Shown here piece after piece: positions 24,729 through 32,478 of a DNA stretch of 64,000 nt; within the stretch, counting starts at the first letter, position 1; the number at the start of each line of letters is the position of its first letter. Under the pieces are notes generated by a model, which saw only the letters and a program-made list of their open reading frames with translations, was not told the DNA's origin and ran no database searches. This DNA comes from Gp1-AA145 sp963757135. GTDB lineage: Bacteria; Acidobacteriota; Terriglobia; Terriglobales; Acidobacteriaceae. The position numbers were made by a program, and so were the translations under genes. The stretch covers positions 186,001 through 250,000 of the forward strand of contig CAVWQE010000011.1 in assembly GCA_963757135.1 (NCBI GenBank), in the 5' to 3' direction.

Positions 24729-26264
24729 TTAGAGCGGATTTGGAACGCTCGCCAGTTTCGCCAGCGCCAGCCAGTGCCTTGGATGTGGGCGATGACCTTG
24801 GCGAATCCGCCCTGCATACCAACATGAGACGCCTATTTGTGATCGAATCGCAGAATTCGAAACTTTCGTTAGCATGGGCTGGATTCTCTGGGCAAATAAA
24901 TCGTTAGTGAGCCAAGCCGGCTGACTGGCCGCATCCCAAGACGAGCGAGCGAGTGCGTGTCGACGTTCGGATTCTGCATGCTTCTTTCGAGCTTCGGGCG
25001 TTTGCGCTGCTAAACGTCCAATTCGGGCGGCATTCACAAGGCGTTCAGTTGCAGTCGCGACAGCACAATGGGCACAGTGCGATCTTGCTTCCTTTATCTT
25101 CTTCCCGCAACCTCGACAGAGATGATCGTTTTTCGCTGGTTCAACGGCTGCTATCCACACGTTGCCCTTGGCTTCAATACGGCGCTGCTGGGTAAGTCGT
25201 GTCGGAGGGCTTGAAGTCCGAGTGCCGCCAGACCTCGCTTCCTTCCAGAGTGTCCGCGCGACATATTCAGCCCATGGAGCAACCAGTTTCCCCCAAGTAG
25301 GAACCGTCTGGCTGAGTTTCGCGCATATCTGGGACATGAGGCGACAATTGCCTTTTGCAGTTTCGAAGAAGTCGCCTTTGCGCAAGGGCTCTCTCGCAAT
25401 CCAATCAAGCAACCACGTCTCTACCTGGGGTCGCACCGGTTCGAGAATGTCGAAAGCGAGAGAGTCACGGTTGGCGGTGTCCGTATGCAACCCCAATCCC
25501 AGGCCGGCGTCCAGACCGAGGGCGGAGATCGCCAATCTGGCTTCGGCTTCAAGCAAAGAGAAACAATAGTTAAGGATGGCATGGACAGGCGTCACAGCGA
25601 GTCGGGGTCCGCCAGTTAGTGGGGACTGTCTACTCCCAACAGATCGCCAGTGGTCAGGAATTTTGTGCAGATCAGCCTTCGGCCACGCCACGGGAAGATC
25701 CCGCCATTCCCGAAAGTACGATGCAGCTGCGTTTCCTTCAAGATTACGAATTGCGTCAAGGCTCTCAGCCTCCCCTAGCTTGTTCCGAAAGCGAGCGATT
25801 GCATCCGCCGTCGACTGACAATTAAGACGCTCTCGTAACACGCGTTCTTGACCCTGTAACTTGGCGTCGATCAGTGTGCGGCAAATCTCAAGCCCTACAC
25901 CATTACTGGCAGCTAAAGCTTGGGCGCGCCTCAGTTTTGATTCTGACGATGCAACTGGACTGGTGACACAAAGTGCCTTGCCACTTCTTTCGAGAAAAAC
26001 AAGCGAGGCATCTTGGTCCTTCAACCATTTCAAGGCGGCCAATGTCACTAGGCCATCGGAACCGACGATTACGAGTCGTTTGAGGCGATGACCGACTCTG
26101 GGAAGCCGGTAGTGATGACGTTCAGTCCCAATCCCGTCCGCAACAACCAAATGTCCGCGCTCGACACATACGCGAATGCCGTAGCCGACCAGGGTCAGAA
26201 CGCCGTGACGCGGAACTGAATTGAGGGATTGTGCAGATTGATATACGGTTTTCGTAGCTGCCAT
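24729..26264 (-). CDS. cas1: Solo Cas1-family integrase with zinc ribbon and C-terminal HTH (casposase-like)
   Basis: 511 residues, against about 300-340 for CRISPR Cas1. The Cas1 beta domain (about 20-105) has RLVIVGSDGLVTLAALKWL and SLVFLERSGKALCV. The helical catalytic domain has the metal residues Glu176 in NLEGNAAASYF, His260 in GLGLHTDTANRDSL and Asp272/Glu275 in AFDILEPVRPQVE. About 180 extra residues follow: a CxxC...CxxC zinc ribbon (Cys383, 386, 397, 400; HLCRGCGKK and HCAHC), then a helix-turn-helix near 468-505 (QIGVSCWYAGRIRQGHRPHP). No cas2, effector or CRISPR array is visible. Casposases likewise carry C-terminal DNA-binding extensions. SD GAGAGGAAG precedes the start. Confidence 0.85.
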   Translation of the reverse strand: MAATKTVYQSAQSLNSVPRHGVLTLVGYGIRVCVERGHLVVADGIGTERHHYRLPRVGHRLKRLVIVGSDGLVTLAALKWLKDQDASLVFLERSGKALCVTSPVASSESKLRRAQALAASNGVGLEICRTLIDAKLQGQERVLRERLNCQSTADAIARFRNKLGEAESLDAIRNLEGNAAASYFREWRDLPVAWPKADLHKIPDHWRSVGSRQSPLTGGPRLAVTPVHAILNYCFSLLEAEARLAISALGLDAGLGLGLHTDTANRDSLAFDILEPVRPQVETWLLDWIAREPLRKGDFFETAKGNCRLMSQICAKLSQTVPTWGKLVAPWAEYVARTLWKEARSGGTRTSSPPTRLTQQRRIEAKGNVWIAAVEPAKNDHLCRGCGKKIKEARSHCAHCAVATATERLVNAARIGRLAAQTPEARKKHAESERRHALARSSWDAASQPAWLTNDLFAQRIQPMLTKVSNSAIRSQIGVSCWYAGRIRQGHRPHPRHWLALAKLASVPNPL

Positions 26265-26339
26265 TGGAGCTTCCTCTCCTGTGGTGGTTAGGGCTTGTCG
26301 GCTGCTAGAACAGTCGCCAGGCCCGTTTCGTTTGAAAAG

Positions 26340-27134
26340 CTAGCTTGCGCGGCGCGATTTGTATTTTCCCCGCGTCCGTTTCCGAATGGGTTTACCATCC
26401 CGCGATTCCGCGAAAATCTCTTCAGGCCTGAGCGAACCAACCAAATTTACGGCTGTTCGTGTCTTGACCCCAAGAAGCGCTCCCGCCAGAGCTCGTGATA
26501 CAAACCAGAATTGCTTCAATCGAGTCGATGGGCGGGCGGAGACATCACAACGTGGAAAACGGGGGTCTTGGATGGCCTCAACATGCTGATCAGCGTACTG
26601 AGACAAGTAGGCGGGTAGCATACTGTCAGTGGAGATAGGCCAAGCTGACACGTGCACGTCTTTCATTACACCCGGCTGGATTTCGAAGCTTCGAGTCATA
26701 ACCGACTCTTTACAAATCTCGCGCACCCGCTCGGGAGTTACATTCGGGTCAAGTAACGCGTCAATTACCTCTGGCTCACTGCGGAACCTAAACTCCTCCC
26801 TCGCGTCATCAGCAATGCAGCGTCGCAACCAATCGCGCACGACCGGAATGTTCGCGTTTTCTAACTCTCTGAGCCGGTCCACCCGCTGTTCCTCTGTCAG
26901 CACACCCTCGCGAATCTCGTACTGAACGTCCCGCTCGCGCTTCTGTCGCATTTCGGTCTGAAGTTCAGCATCAGTCTTCCTGTCCAGTTCTGCCTCAAGC
27001 AGTTCCTGCTTTGCCTTATTCACTCGCCAACGAGGTGTCCCTTCGGCAATTCTCCGAAAATCCCAGTAGAAATGATGTGCTAACGCGTAGAGCGCTCCGG
27101 GGTCTGCTATTTTCGGCCTTCCTGCAGTGGTCAT
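26340..27134 (-). CDS. Hypothetical protein upstream of cas1 (264 aa)
   Basis: Soluble, charged and mostly helical. It opens with AGRPKIADPGALYALAHHFY, has a long helical stretch rich in Arg/Glu (KTDAELQTEMRQKRERDVQY) and ends with a basic tail (GKPIRKRTRGKYKSRRAS). The C-terminal part ESRDGKPIRKRTRG may be DNA-binding. ATG 27134 was chosen over a TTG at 27170. 75 bp separate it from cas1 on the same strand, so both probably form one operon. No family recognised; its fixed position beside cas1 suggests an element-specific role. Confidence 0.6.
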   Translation of the reverse strand: MTTAGRPKIADPGALYALAHHFYWDFRRIAEGTPRWRVNKAKQELLEAELDRKTDAELQTEMRQKRERDVQYEIREGVLTEEQRVDRLRELENANIPVVRDWLRRCIADDAREEFRFRSEPEVIDALLDPNVTPERVREICKESVMTRSFEIQPGVMKDVHVSAWPISTDSMLPAYLSQYADQHVEAIQDPRFPRCDVSARPSTRLKQFWFVSRALAGALLGVKTRTAVNLVGSLRPEEIFAESRDGKPIRKRTRGKYKSRRAS

Positions 27135-27273
27135 AATTAAAGGGCAAAATCTATCAGTTTTCCGCAGCAAAAAGCCACAATGTGCTCATTAACACTGGAT
27201 AATTATAACCTACAAGAGCGACATTAAAAAGAGTCAAAAAGTGAGCATTAGGCTCATGCCAGTATGGAGGATT
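27135..27273. promoter_or_regulatory. Divergent promoter region of the cas1 and HNH/polB operons
   Basis: An AT-rich 139-bp gap between the two diverging operons, containing GGATAATTATAACC and the short inverted pair TGCTCA (27182-27187) / TGAGCA (27242-27247). Both operons probably start here; exact -35/-10 boxes cannot be assigned. Confidence 0.4.
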
Positions 27274-27837
27274 ATGAGGCGAAAAACAAGGCCGCAACGG
27301 AATAAAGCGAGGGCACGGAAGCGTGACTCTCTCGGGACGAAGCCCATATTGCTAACCACCGCCGACGAGTTCTTCGCCATGCCAGAGAGCATGCAGGAGC
27401 TTTACTTCGGTGTTCTGGACTTAGTTGGGCGGGTTCGACAAGGGTTTTCGCGCAGACGAGCCATGCAGGAACTACACCTCACACGCGCTCAAGTGGATCG
27501 TTTCGCCAGCAGTGCCTTCCGGAAGCTTAAGAACGGTCGCTACGTCGCCAAAGCATATGACCGCCTGTTGCGTGTCGTGACTGTGATCTCCGAAGACGGT
27601 TTGCGCGAAGTGGCAACGCTGGATTCCCGACAGGCAAGCAAAGCAGGTAAACATTCAGCCGCTGTGAACCGGTACCTCCAGACCGGAGATGCTTCAAGAC
27701 TCGCACAATTCGAAGGCAAGTACATCATCGACGCAAAGGGAGAAAAAGTCCCACTGCTGACCGACCTCGAGGAATTGGAAGAGATGGGGTCTGCTGGTGT
27801 ATTGAGTTTCGAAAGTTTGTACGCGAGGAGTTTGTGA
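27274..27837 (+). CDS. Putative HTH protein, first gene of the HNH/polB operon (187 aa)
   Basis: A basic N terminus (RRKTRPQRNKARARKRD) and a helical middle with RRRAMQELHLTRAQVDRFAS, which resembles a helix-turn-helix, then a C-terminal region with FEGKYIIDAKGEKVPLLTDL. Start chosen at 27274 because GGAGG lies 4 bp upstream; a GTG at 27241 would give 11 more residues. The stop overlaps the start of the next gene (TGATG), so translation is coupled. Function not known; a small HTH gene beside Cas1 and PolB is also found in casposons. Confidence 0.6.
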   Translation: MRRKTRPQRNKARARKRDSLGTKPILLTTADEFFAMPESMQELYFGVLDLVGRVRQGFSRRRAMQELHLTRAQVDRFASSAFRKLKNGRYVAKAYDRLLRVVTVISEDGLREVATLDSRQASKAGKHSAAVNRYLQTGDASRLAQFEGKYIIDAKGEKVPLLTDLEELEEMGSAGVLSFESLYARSL

Positions 27838-28358
27838 TGCGCCAGAAACTCCTACCCCGCGATTCGATCGGAGCTCATCGCCGAAAAGCTGTGGCGGCCA
27901 GACGTTCAGGCGTGGGTGCCGCCTGCGCCTGTGGCGAACAACGACCAGAGGCGCTCATTCCTGGCAGGAATCCCGTCATCTGCGCTGCATGTCAACGCAG
28001 GGCTAACGGGCGAGCCACGACCGACGAACATCATCCCGCTGGCAAGACGAATAGTCCGATAACAATTTCTGTTCCAGTAAATGATCACCGCGCCCAGCTG
28101 AGCGTGGCCCAAGCAGATTGGCCGAAGGCGACCCTGCTCAATGCCCAAGGTAGCCCGCTACTCGCTGCTGCCGCTTCCATTCGCGGATTTGTCGATACCG
28201 TGCTCTATCTGATTGAGCAAGGTCTGCTCTGGATCGCTGGCATGCTCGAAAGTCTGGACGAGTATCTAGCGAAAGAGCTGGGGCACCGATGGTGGCGCGG
28301 AACTGATATTGAGCAGTTTGCACCAAAAAGGAAGACCAATGGCAAGTCAACAAGTTAG
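27837..28358 (+). CDS. HNH-like endonuclease-type protein (173 aa)
   Basis: A zinc knuckle (CACGEQRP and ICAACQRRANG) is followed by an HNH-type core: ATTDEHHPAG supplies the paired His, and VPVNDHRAQLS the Asn and second His. The C-terminal half is helical with two hydrophobic stretches (IRGFVDTVLYLIEQGLLWIA). Coupled by TGATG to the preceding gene and overlapping the next by 20 bp. HNH nucleases are a recurrent component of casposons, which also carry Cas1 and PolB. Whether it cuts DNA is not shown by sequence alone. Confidence 0.65.
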   Translation: MRQKLLPRDSIGAHRRKAVAARRSGVGAACACGEQRPEALIPGRNPVICAACQRRANGRATTDEHHPAGKTNSPITISVPVNDHRAQLSVAQADWPKATLLNAQGSPLLAAAASIRGFVDTVLYLIEQGLLWIAGMLESLDEYLAKELGHRWWRGTDIEQFAPKRKTNGKSTS

Positions 28359-29100
28359 TACGCTACCCATCGCTGTGCGTGTGTTTCCTGAGCATGCAGG
28401 AACAGAACGGGACTACCGTTCGGCAAAATTCTGGCAGCAGCCTGAAGGAACTCTGATCATTCACACTGAAACGTGTGGTCGACGCCGAGGGTTCATTGGA
28501 AGTTATTCCCTCCTTGTCAGCGGTGAATCTGTCGAAGAAGGCCTATTCCATCACCAGCTGTCGAAAGCTAACGTCAAGGCATTGAAGAACTACGTTGAGA
28601 GCCATCGAGTGGACGCAGAAGGACGTTCCAAACGGGTAGAGTTACTGACCCGGCACGAATTCCTCAAACTCTTTTACGACCTTGCCTACAAGGCTCGATG
28701 TTTGGTCGTCGGGTTTAATCTCCCGGTCCACCTGTTTCGGCTCGCCTTTAACGCTGCACCCGCACGCGGTTTCTTTGCCGGAGGCTTCTCGCTAGGCCTG
28801 TGGTCATACGTCGATAAGAAGGGCCGCGAACGTCCGAATAACTTTAGGCCGCGGGTCTGCGTGAAGTACGTGGACAAAAAACGCTCTCTGATCGGCTTCA
28901 CTGCGCGAAACTCTCCCGACCAAGAAGACTTGATACCGGAAGGCTCCGTATCTGGCGAACCAAGGCCGGGGTATAGGTTCCCCGGTCATTTCCTTGATGT
29001 ACGAACACTGGCATTTGCTTTAGCTGACGAACTCTATTCTCTCGAAACCGCAACCGAAGCATTTGGATTGAAACATGGGAAGCCGCGCATCGCGTCGTAG
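28339..29100 (+). CDS. Family-B DNA polymerase, exonuclease-domain part (frameshifted from polymerase part)
   Basis: 253 residues with the RNase H-like 3'-5' exonuclease order of PolB, but with altered catalytic positions. Exo I, normally DxE, is IIHTETCG (His42 for the first Asp); Exo II, normally N..FD, is VVGFNLPVHLFRLA (His131 for Asp). It continues VRTLAFALADELYSLETATE and then runs into a stop at 29098-29100; the Exo III-like segment HIDDVRDNLSTVSEL is in the next frame, at the beginning of the polymerase frame. So the two frames are one gene with a +1-type break near 29090-29105. The ATG at 28339 follows AAGGAAG. Confidence 0.75.
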   Translation: MASQQVSTLPIAVRVFPEHAGTERDYRSAKFWQQPEGTLIIHTETCGRRRGFIGSYSLLVSGESVEEGLFHHQLSKANVKALKNYVESHRVDAEGRSKRVELLTRHEFLKLFYDLAYKARCLVVGFNLPVHLFRLAFNAAPARGFFAGGFSLGLWSYVDKKGRERPNNFRPRVCVKYVDKKRSLIGFTARNSPDQEDLIPEGSVSGEPRPGYRFPGHFLDVRTLAFALADELYSLETATEAFGLKHGKPRIAS

Positions 29101-31354
29101 CCTCATATCGGAAGAGCACATAGACGATGTTCGCGACAATCTGTCGACGGTATCGGAGTTGACACGGAAACTGCTTCAGGAATTGTCCGAGTACCGCATC
29201 TCGGTGCCGCCCACGCAGGCGTACTCGACGGCGTCAATCGGCAAGGGCCACTTGAGAGCGATGGGCATCGAACCCATTCTTCAGCGGCAGCCAAACTTCC
29301 CAAAAGAGTACCTCGGCCATGCCCAGAGTGCGTTTTTTGGTGGCCGCACCAGCGTGCATATCCGAAAAATAATCTGCCCTGTCGTGTACACCGATTTTTT
29401 GTCAATGTATTGCACGATCAACTGCCTAATGGGAATGTGGCGTTTTGTGATCGCCCGTCAAATTCGGGTTAGGGAGCACTGCAAACGTAAAGTCGAGAGA
29501 TTCCTTCAAAGACTCACTCTTGATGCGCTGTTCAAACAGAAAACCTGGAAACAGATGTCGGGTTTTGTCCTAATCGTCCCGAACGGCGACATCCTGCCAA
29601 TCCGAAGCCGATTCAGCGCGGCAAGTAATGATTGGCAAGTCGGTACGAATCACGTCTACGCGAAACGAGAAGACGCACTTTGGTTTTCTATTCCCGATGT
29701 TGTCGCTTCTGTGCTCCTTACGGGCCGTGTTCCTGAGATCATCGATGCCTTCATGATCGAGCCTATCGGCAAATTGCCCAACCTCAGGGCTACGAGGTTG
29801 CTTGGAATAGTTGACATCGATCCGGAGCGCGAGGATTTCTTTCAGATCATCGTGGAAGAGCGGCTCCGGTCGTCTTCACGCAACGATCTCTCGGAAAGTG
29901 AACGTAAGAGACTCGAAAAGGCATTAAAGATTCTTGCCAGCGCAACCAGCTACGGAATTTGGGCGCAGATGGATCGTCTGGAAGACAACGACAAAGTTGA
30001 GATTACCTGCCACGGTATTGAGCCTCAGCCGTTTACGTGCGCGGTTTCGAATCCCGATGTGCCAGGTGAGTTCTGCCTTCCGCCGCTTGCGTCGTTGATC
30101 ACAGGAGGAGCACGACTCATGCTTGCGCTGCTGGAGCGCTGCGTGTCGGACTTGGGAGGCGTTTATGTAATGGAGGACACAGACAGCATGGCGATTGTGG
30201 CGACCGAAGACGGTGGACTGGTGCCCTGTCCGGGAGGTCCATATGAATTGAGTGATGGCCGTCGCGCGATGCTGGCGTTGTCATGGCAACAGCTAGACGA
30301 TCTTTCAGCGCGGTTTCGAAAACTCAGTCCATACCGCAACAAGTCCCGCTCAATTCTCAAGATCGAACGTGACAATTACGATCCAGAAACTGGCGAGCAA
30401 CGGCAGATTTTCTGCTTGGCAATTTCGGCAAAGCGCTATGCCTTGTTCATGCCCGATGCGAACGGAGACCCTGTTTTGCTGCAGAAGGGCGTCAATAATC
30501 ATGAAAACCGCTGGTCAGAACACGGCCTCGGTCATCTTAGAAATCCTTTCGATTTCGAAAATGAAGATCGTGATTGGATCCGGCAAGCTTGGCTCAACAT
30601 CGTTCGCAGGGAGCTCGGCATGCGAACAGAAGCTCTGAGCTTCGAGCATCTCCCCGCCATCGGCCGAGTGACGATTACCAGCCCAAAGGTGGTACGCTCA
30701 CTGGCAAAACTGAACGCCGCGAAAAACCATGCTGACAGGCTCAAACCTTTCGATTACCTGCTGTCCTGTCATGTAAAGCATTTCGGGCATCCGCTCGGAG
30801 TCGACCCGGAGCGATTTCATCTGGTCGCGTTTTACGAAGTCAACCCCAGTCGTTGGCTGAAGATGTCCTGGACGGATCAATACACTGGGAAACCATACCG
30901 AATTACAACCCAGGGTTTCCACGGCAGCCGGAACACCGCGAGAGTTAAGACCTACGGCGACGTGCTCCGTGAATATGAATTTCATCCTGGCTCTAAGAGC
31001 GCCGACACCCACGGAAAACCTAGCGGCAAGCAGACCATCGGGCTCCTACGGCGACGACACATTCGAGTAGGTCAAATCATTTACATCGGCAGAGAATCGA
31101 ACAAACTCCAAGAAATGGAATCGGGTCTGGTCCATTCCGCGCAGAGTGTCTATACGGAATATCCGGATCCTCGCCGTGATGAATGGGAAACCAAAATACT
31201 GCCCGCATTGCGAAGGTTCCCCATGCGCGTTCTAATGAGGCTTACCAACAAATCCCCTTCAATGTTGACAAGAACACTGGCCGGCCGCAGCCGACCACGT
31301 GGAAGAAATCGGGTGTTGCTGAAGTCGGCACTACGGAAAATCGGGATGCTCTGA
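29075..31354 (+). CDS. Family-B-like DNA polymerase, polymerase part with C-terminal HTH
   Basis: 759 residues. Motif A is VVYTDFLSMYC (Asp107, with Cys at the usual Pro); motif B is KILASATSYGIWAQ (Lys285, Tyr293-Gly294); motif C is YVMEDTDSMAIV (Asp368-Thr-Asp370-Ser). The polymerase active site is therefore complete. Downstream comes a domain particular to this family (HVKHFGHPLGVDPERFHLVA and SADTHGKPSGKQTIGLLRRR) and a C-terminal HTH (MRLTNKSPSMLTRTLAGRSR). It overlaps the exonuclease frame; together about 1005 residues if fused. Likely replicates an element encoded with the Cas1. A decayed copy is at 6.7-7.9 kb. Confidence 0.8.
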   Translation: MGSRASRRSLISEEHIDDVRDNLSTVSELTRKLLQELSEYRISVPPTQAYSTASIGKGHLRAMGIEPILQRQPNFPKEYLGHAQSAFFGGRTSVHIRKIICPVVYTDFLSMYCTINCLMGMWRFVIARQIRVREHCKRKVERFLQRLTLDALFKQKTWKQMSGFVLIVPNGDILPIRSRFSAASNDWQVGTNHVYAKREDALWFSIPDVVASVLLTGRVPEIIDAFMIEPIGKLPNLRATRLLGIVDIDPEREDFFQIIVEERLRSSSRNDLSESERKRLEKALKILASATSYGIWAQMDRLEDNDKVEITCHGIEPQPFTCAVSNPDVPGEFCLPPLASLITGGARLMLALLERCVSDLGGVYVMEDTDSMAIVATEDGGLVPCPGGPYELSDGRRAMLALSWQQLDDLSARFRKLSPYRNKSRSILKIERDNYDPETGEQRQIFCLAISAKRYALFMPDANGDPVLLQKGVNNHENRWSEHGLGHLRNPFDFENEDRDWIRQAWLNIVRRELGMRTEALSFEHLPAIGRVTITSPKVVRSLAKLNAAKNHADRLKPFDYLLSCHVKHFGHPLGVDPERFHLVAFYEVNPSRWLKMSWTDQYTGKPYRITTQGFHGSRNTARVKTYGDVLREYEFHPGSKSADTHGKPSGKQTIGLLRRRHIRVGQIIYIGRESNKLQEMESGLVHSAQSVYTEYPDPRRDEWETKILPALRRFPMRVLMRLTNKSPSMLTRTLAGRSRPRGRNRVLLKSALRKIGML

Positions 31355-31627
31355 ACGCAAGACAGTCTTAATCGTTGTCCTTTGGATGTGAACGCTTGGC
31401 ACACTGTTGCGAAATCATCGGGGTCTCACAAATTGAGGAGGTATTTAGGGGTATGCGCGGAGTCTTGGCTGAGTCCGGCTTGTCCACAAACACCAAACGA
31501 TGAGCAAGGCGATTGCAATTGAGAAGCCAAGAACTCGGTGAGGAACACCTTACAAGTGCCGAATCTGTACGCTGCCACGTCGCTGAGATCGAGTTCCTCG
31601 TCTCCAGCCACTGAAGAAATATATTGA

Positions 31628-32167
31628 TCATCGGTCAGTTGCCTCGAAACTGACTTGGATCGTTCCCTGGATTTCCCAATCGGACCAGCAGCCAAACGGG
31701 TTCGCCTCAACGTGCAGAACGCCACTGCCCTTGGTGTACTTGATCGGAATGTCGTATGCGATGAAAGTGGTGATCTCGCGTGAACCAGCACCCGTATTGC
31801 TGTTCAGTTTTTGAATGATGGGTGCGAAATGTTTACCATCGATGCTTAAGAATCCTAGCGCTTCGCCCGGCTGCGGACAGACATTCTGGGTCGGTCCCCA
31901 GGGGAATGCAAAGCTTACTGTGGCCTGAACTTTCAAGATTGTGCCGTTCGGCGGCAGCGAGAAATGCAAATCGGCATCGGTGACCTGGGTCCCAGCGTTC
32001 GGAGGAGCCAGAACGGTTTCTGCTCCAATCCCCCACGTGTTAGCGTCCAATTTGTAAACCCGGCTGCTGGGTGTGAACGAGGTGTGCGAATGCTGAGCAG
32101 GTGCGAGCGGTGTTAACGCAAGCGCGGCAATGGCAATGGCGAATGCGTCGGCGACAAGTAATCGCAT
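31628..32167 (-). CDS. Secreted hypothetical protein (179 aa)
   Basis: A signal peptide (VADAFAIAIAALALTPLAPA, cut after AQH or nearby) and a beta-rich domain (LHFSLPPNGTILKVQATVSF, FIAYDIPIKYTKGSGVLHVE and GCWSDWEIQGTIQVSFEA). Two cysteines (VCPQPG and FGCWS) could form a disulphide. A beta-sandwich surface or periplasmic protein is likely; the family is not recognised. It lies between the polymerase operon and the RHS gene. Confidence 0.6.
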   Translation of the reverse strand: MRLLVADAFAIAIAALALTPLAPAQHSHTSFTPSSRVYKLDANTWGIGAETVLAPPNAGTQVTDADLHFSLPPNGTILKVQATVSFAFPWGPTQNVCPQPGEALGFLSIDGKHFAPIIQKLNSNTGAGSREITTFIAYDIPIKYTKGSGVLHVEANPFGCWSDWEIQGTIQVSFEATDR

Positions 32168-32478
32168 GCTTGATTCTCCGATATGGAATTATCTAATTAT
32201 ATTCGCCTCAAAGATCGCTTCGCCCGCCGTACGAAGCCGTTTGTATAGAAGCCCAATTGACGATAGTCATAGTTCCTCGTAGGTGAGTTGCCAAATCGCA
32301 GGTCCACACATTTTTCACTTGACAGATTGAGGTACTTACCTTATTTTTTTCCTCTCGTCGTAAGTAGATCCTCTCTACCCGAGGGGGCTCAGTAAGAGGA
32401 CCTTCAAGCGACTCCCTTCTTCCCCAGGCACGCGCCTGTTTGCAGTCAAGCTGTTGAAGACAACTGGAGGCCGCCGTT
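32168..32478. other. Intergenic region upstream of the RHS gene
   Basis: AT-richer than neighbours, with TTATTTTTTTCCTCTC near 32340. No gene seen; presumably holds the promoters of the diverging secreted-protein and RHS genes. Confidence 0.4.

Noticed and set aside
24523..31640. Terminal inverted repeats of the cas1 element
   Set aside because: Compared flanks give only short matches such as TTTGTGAG and GTAAGG/TTCCT, which are not above chance; boundaries left open.
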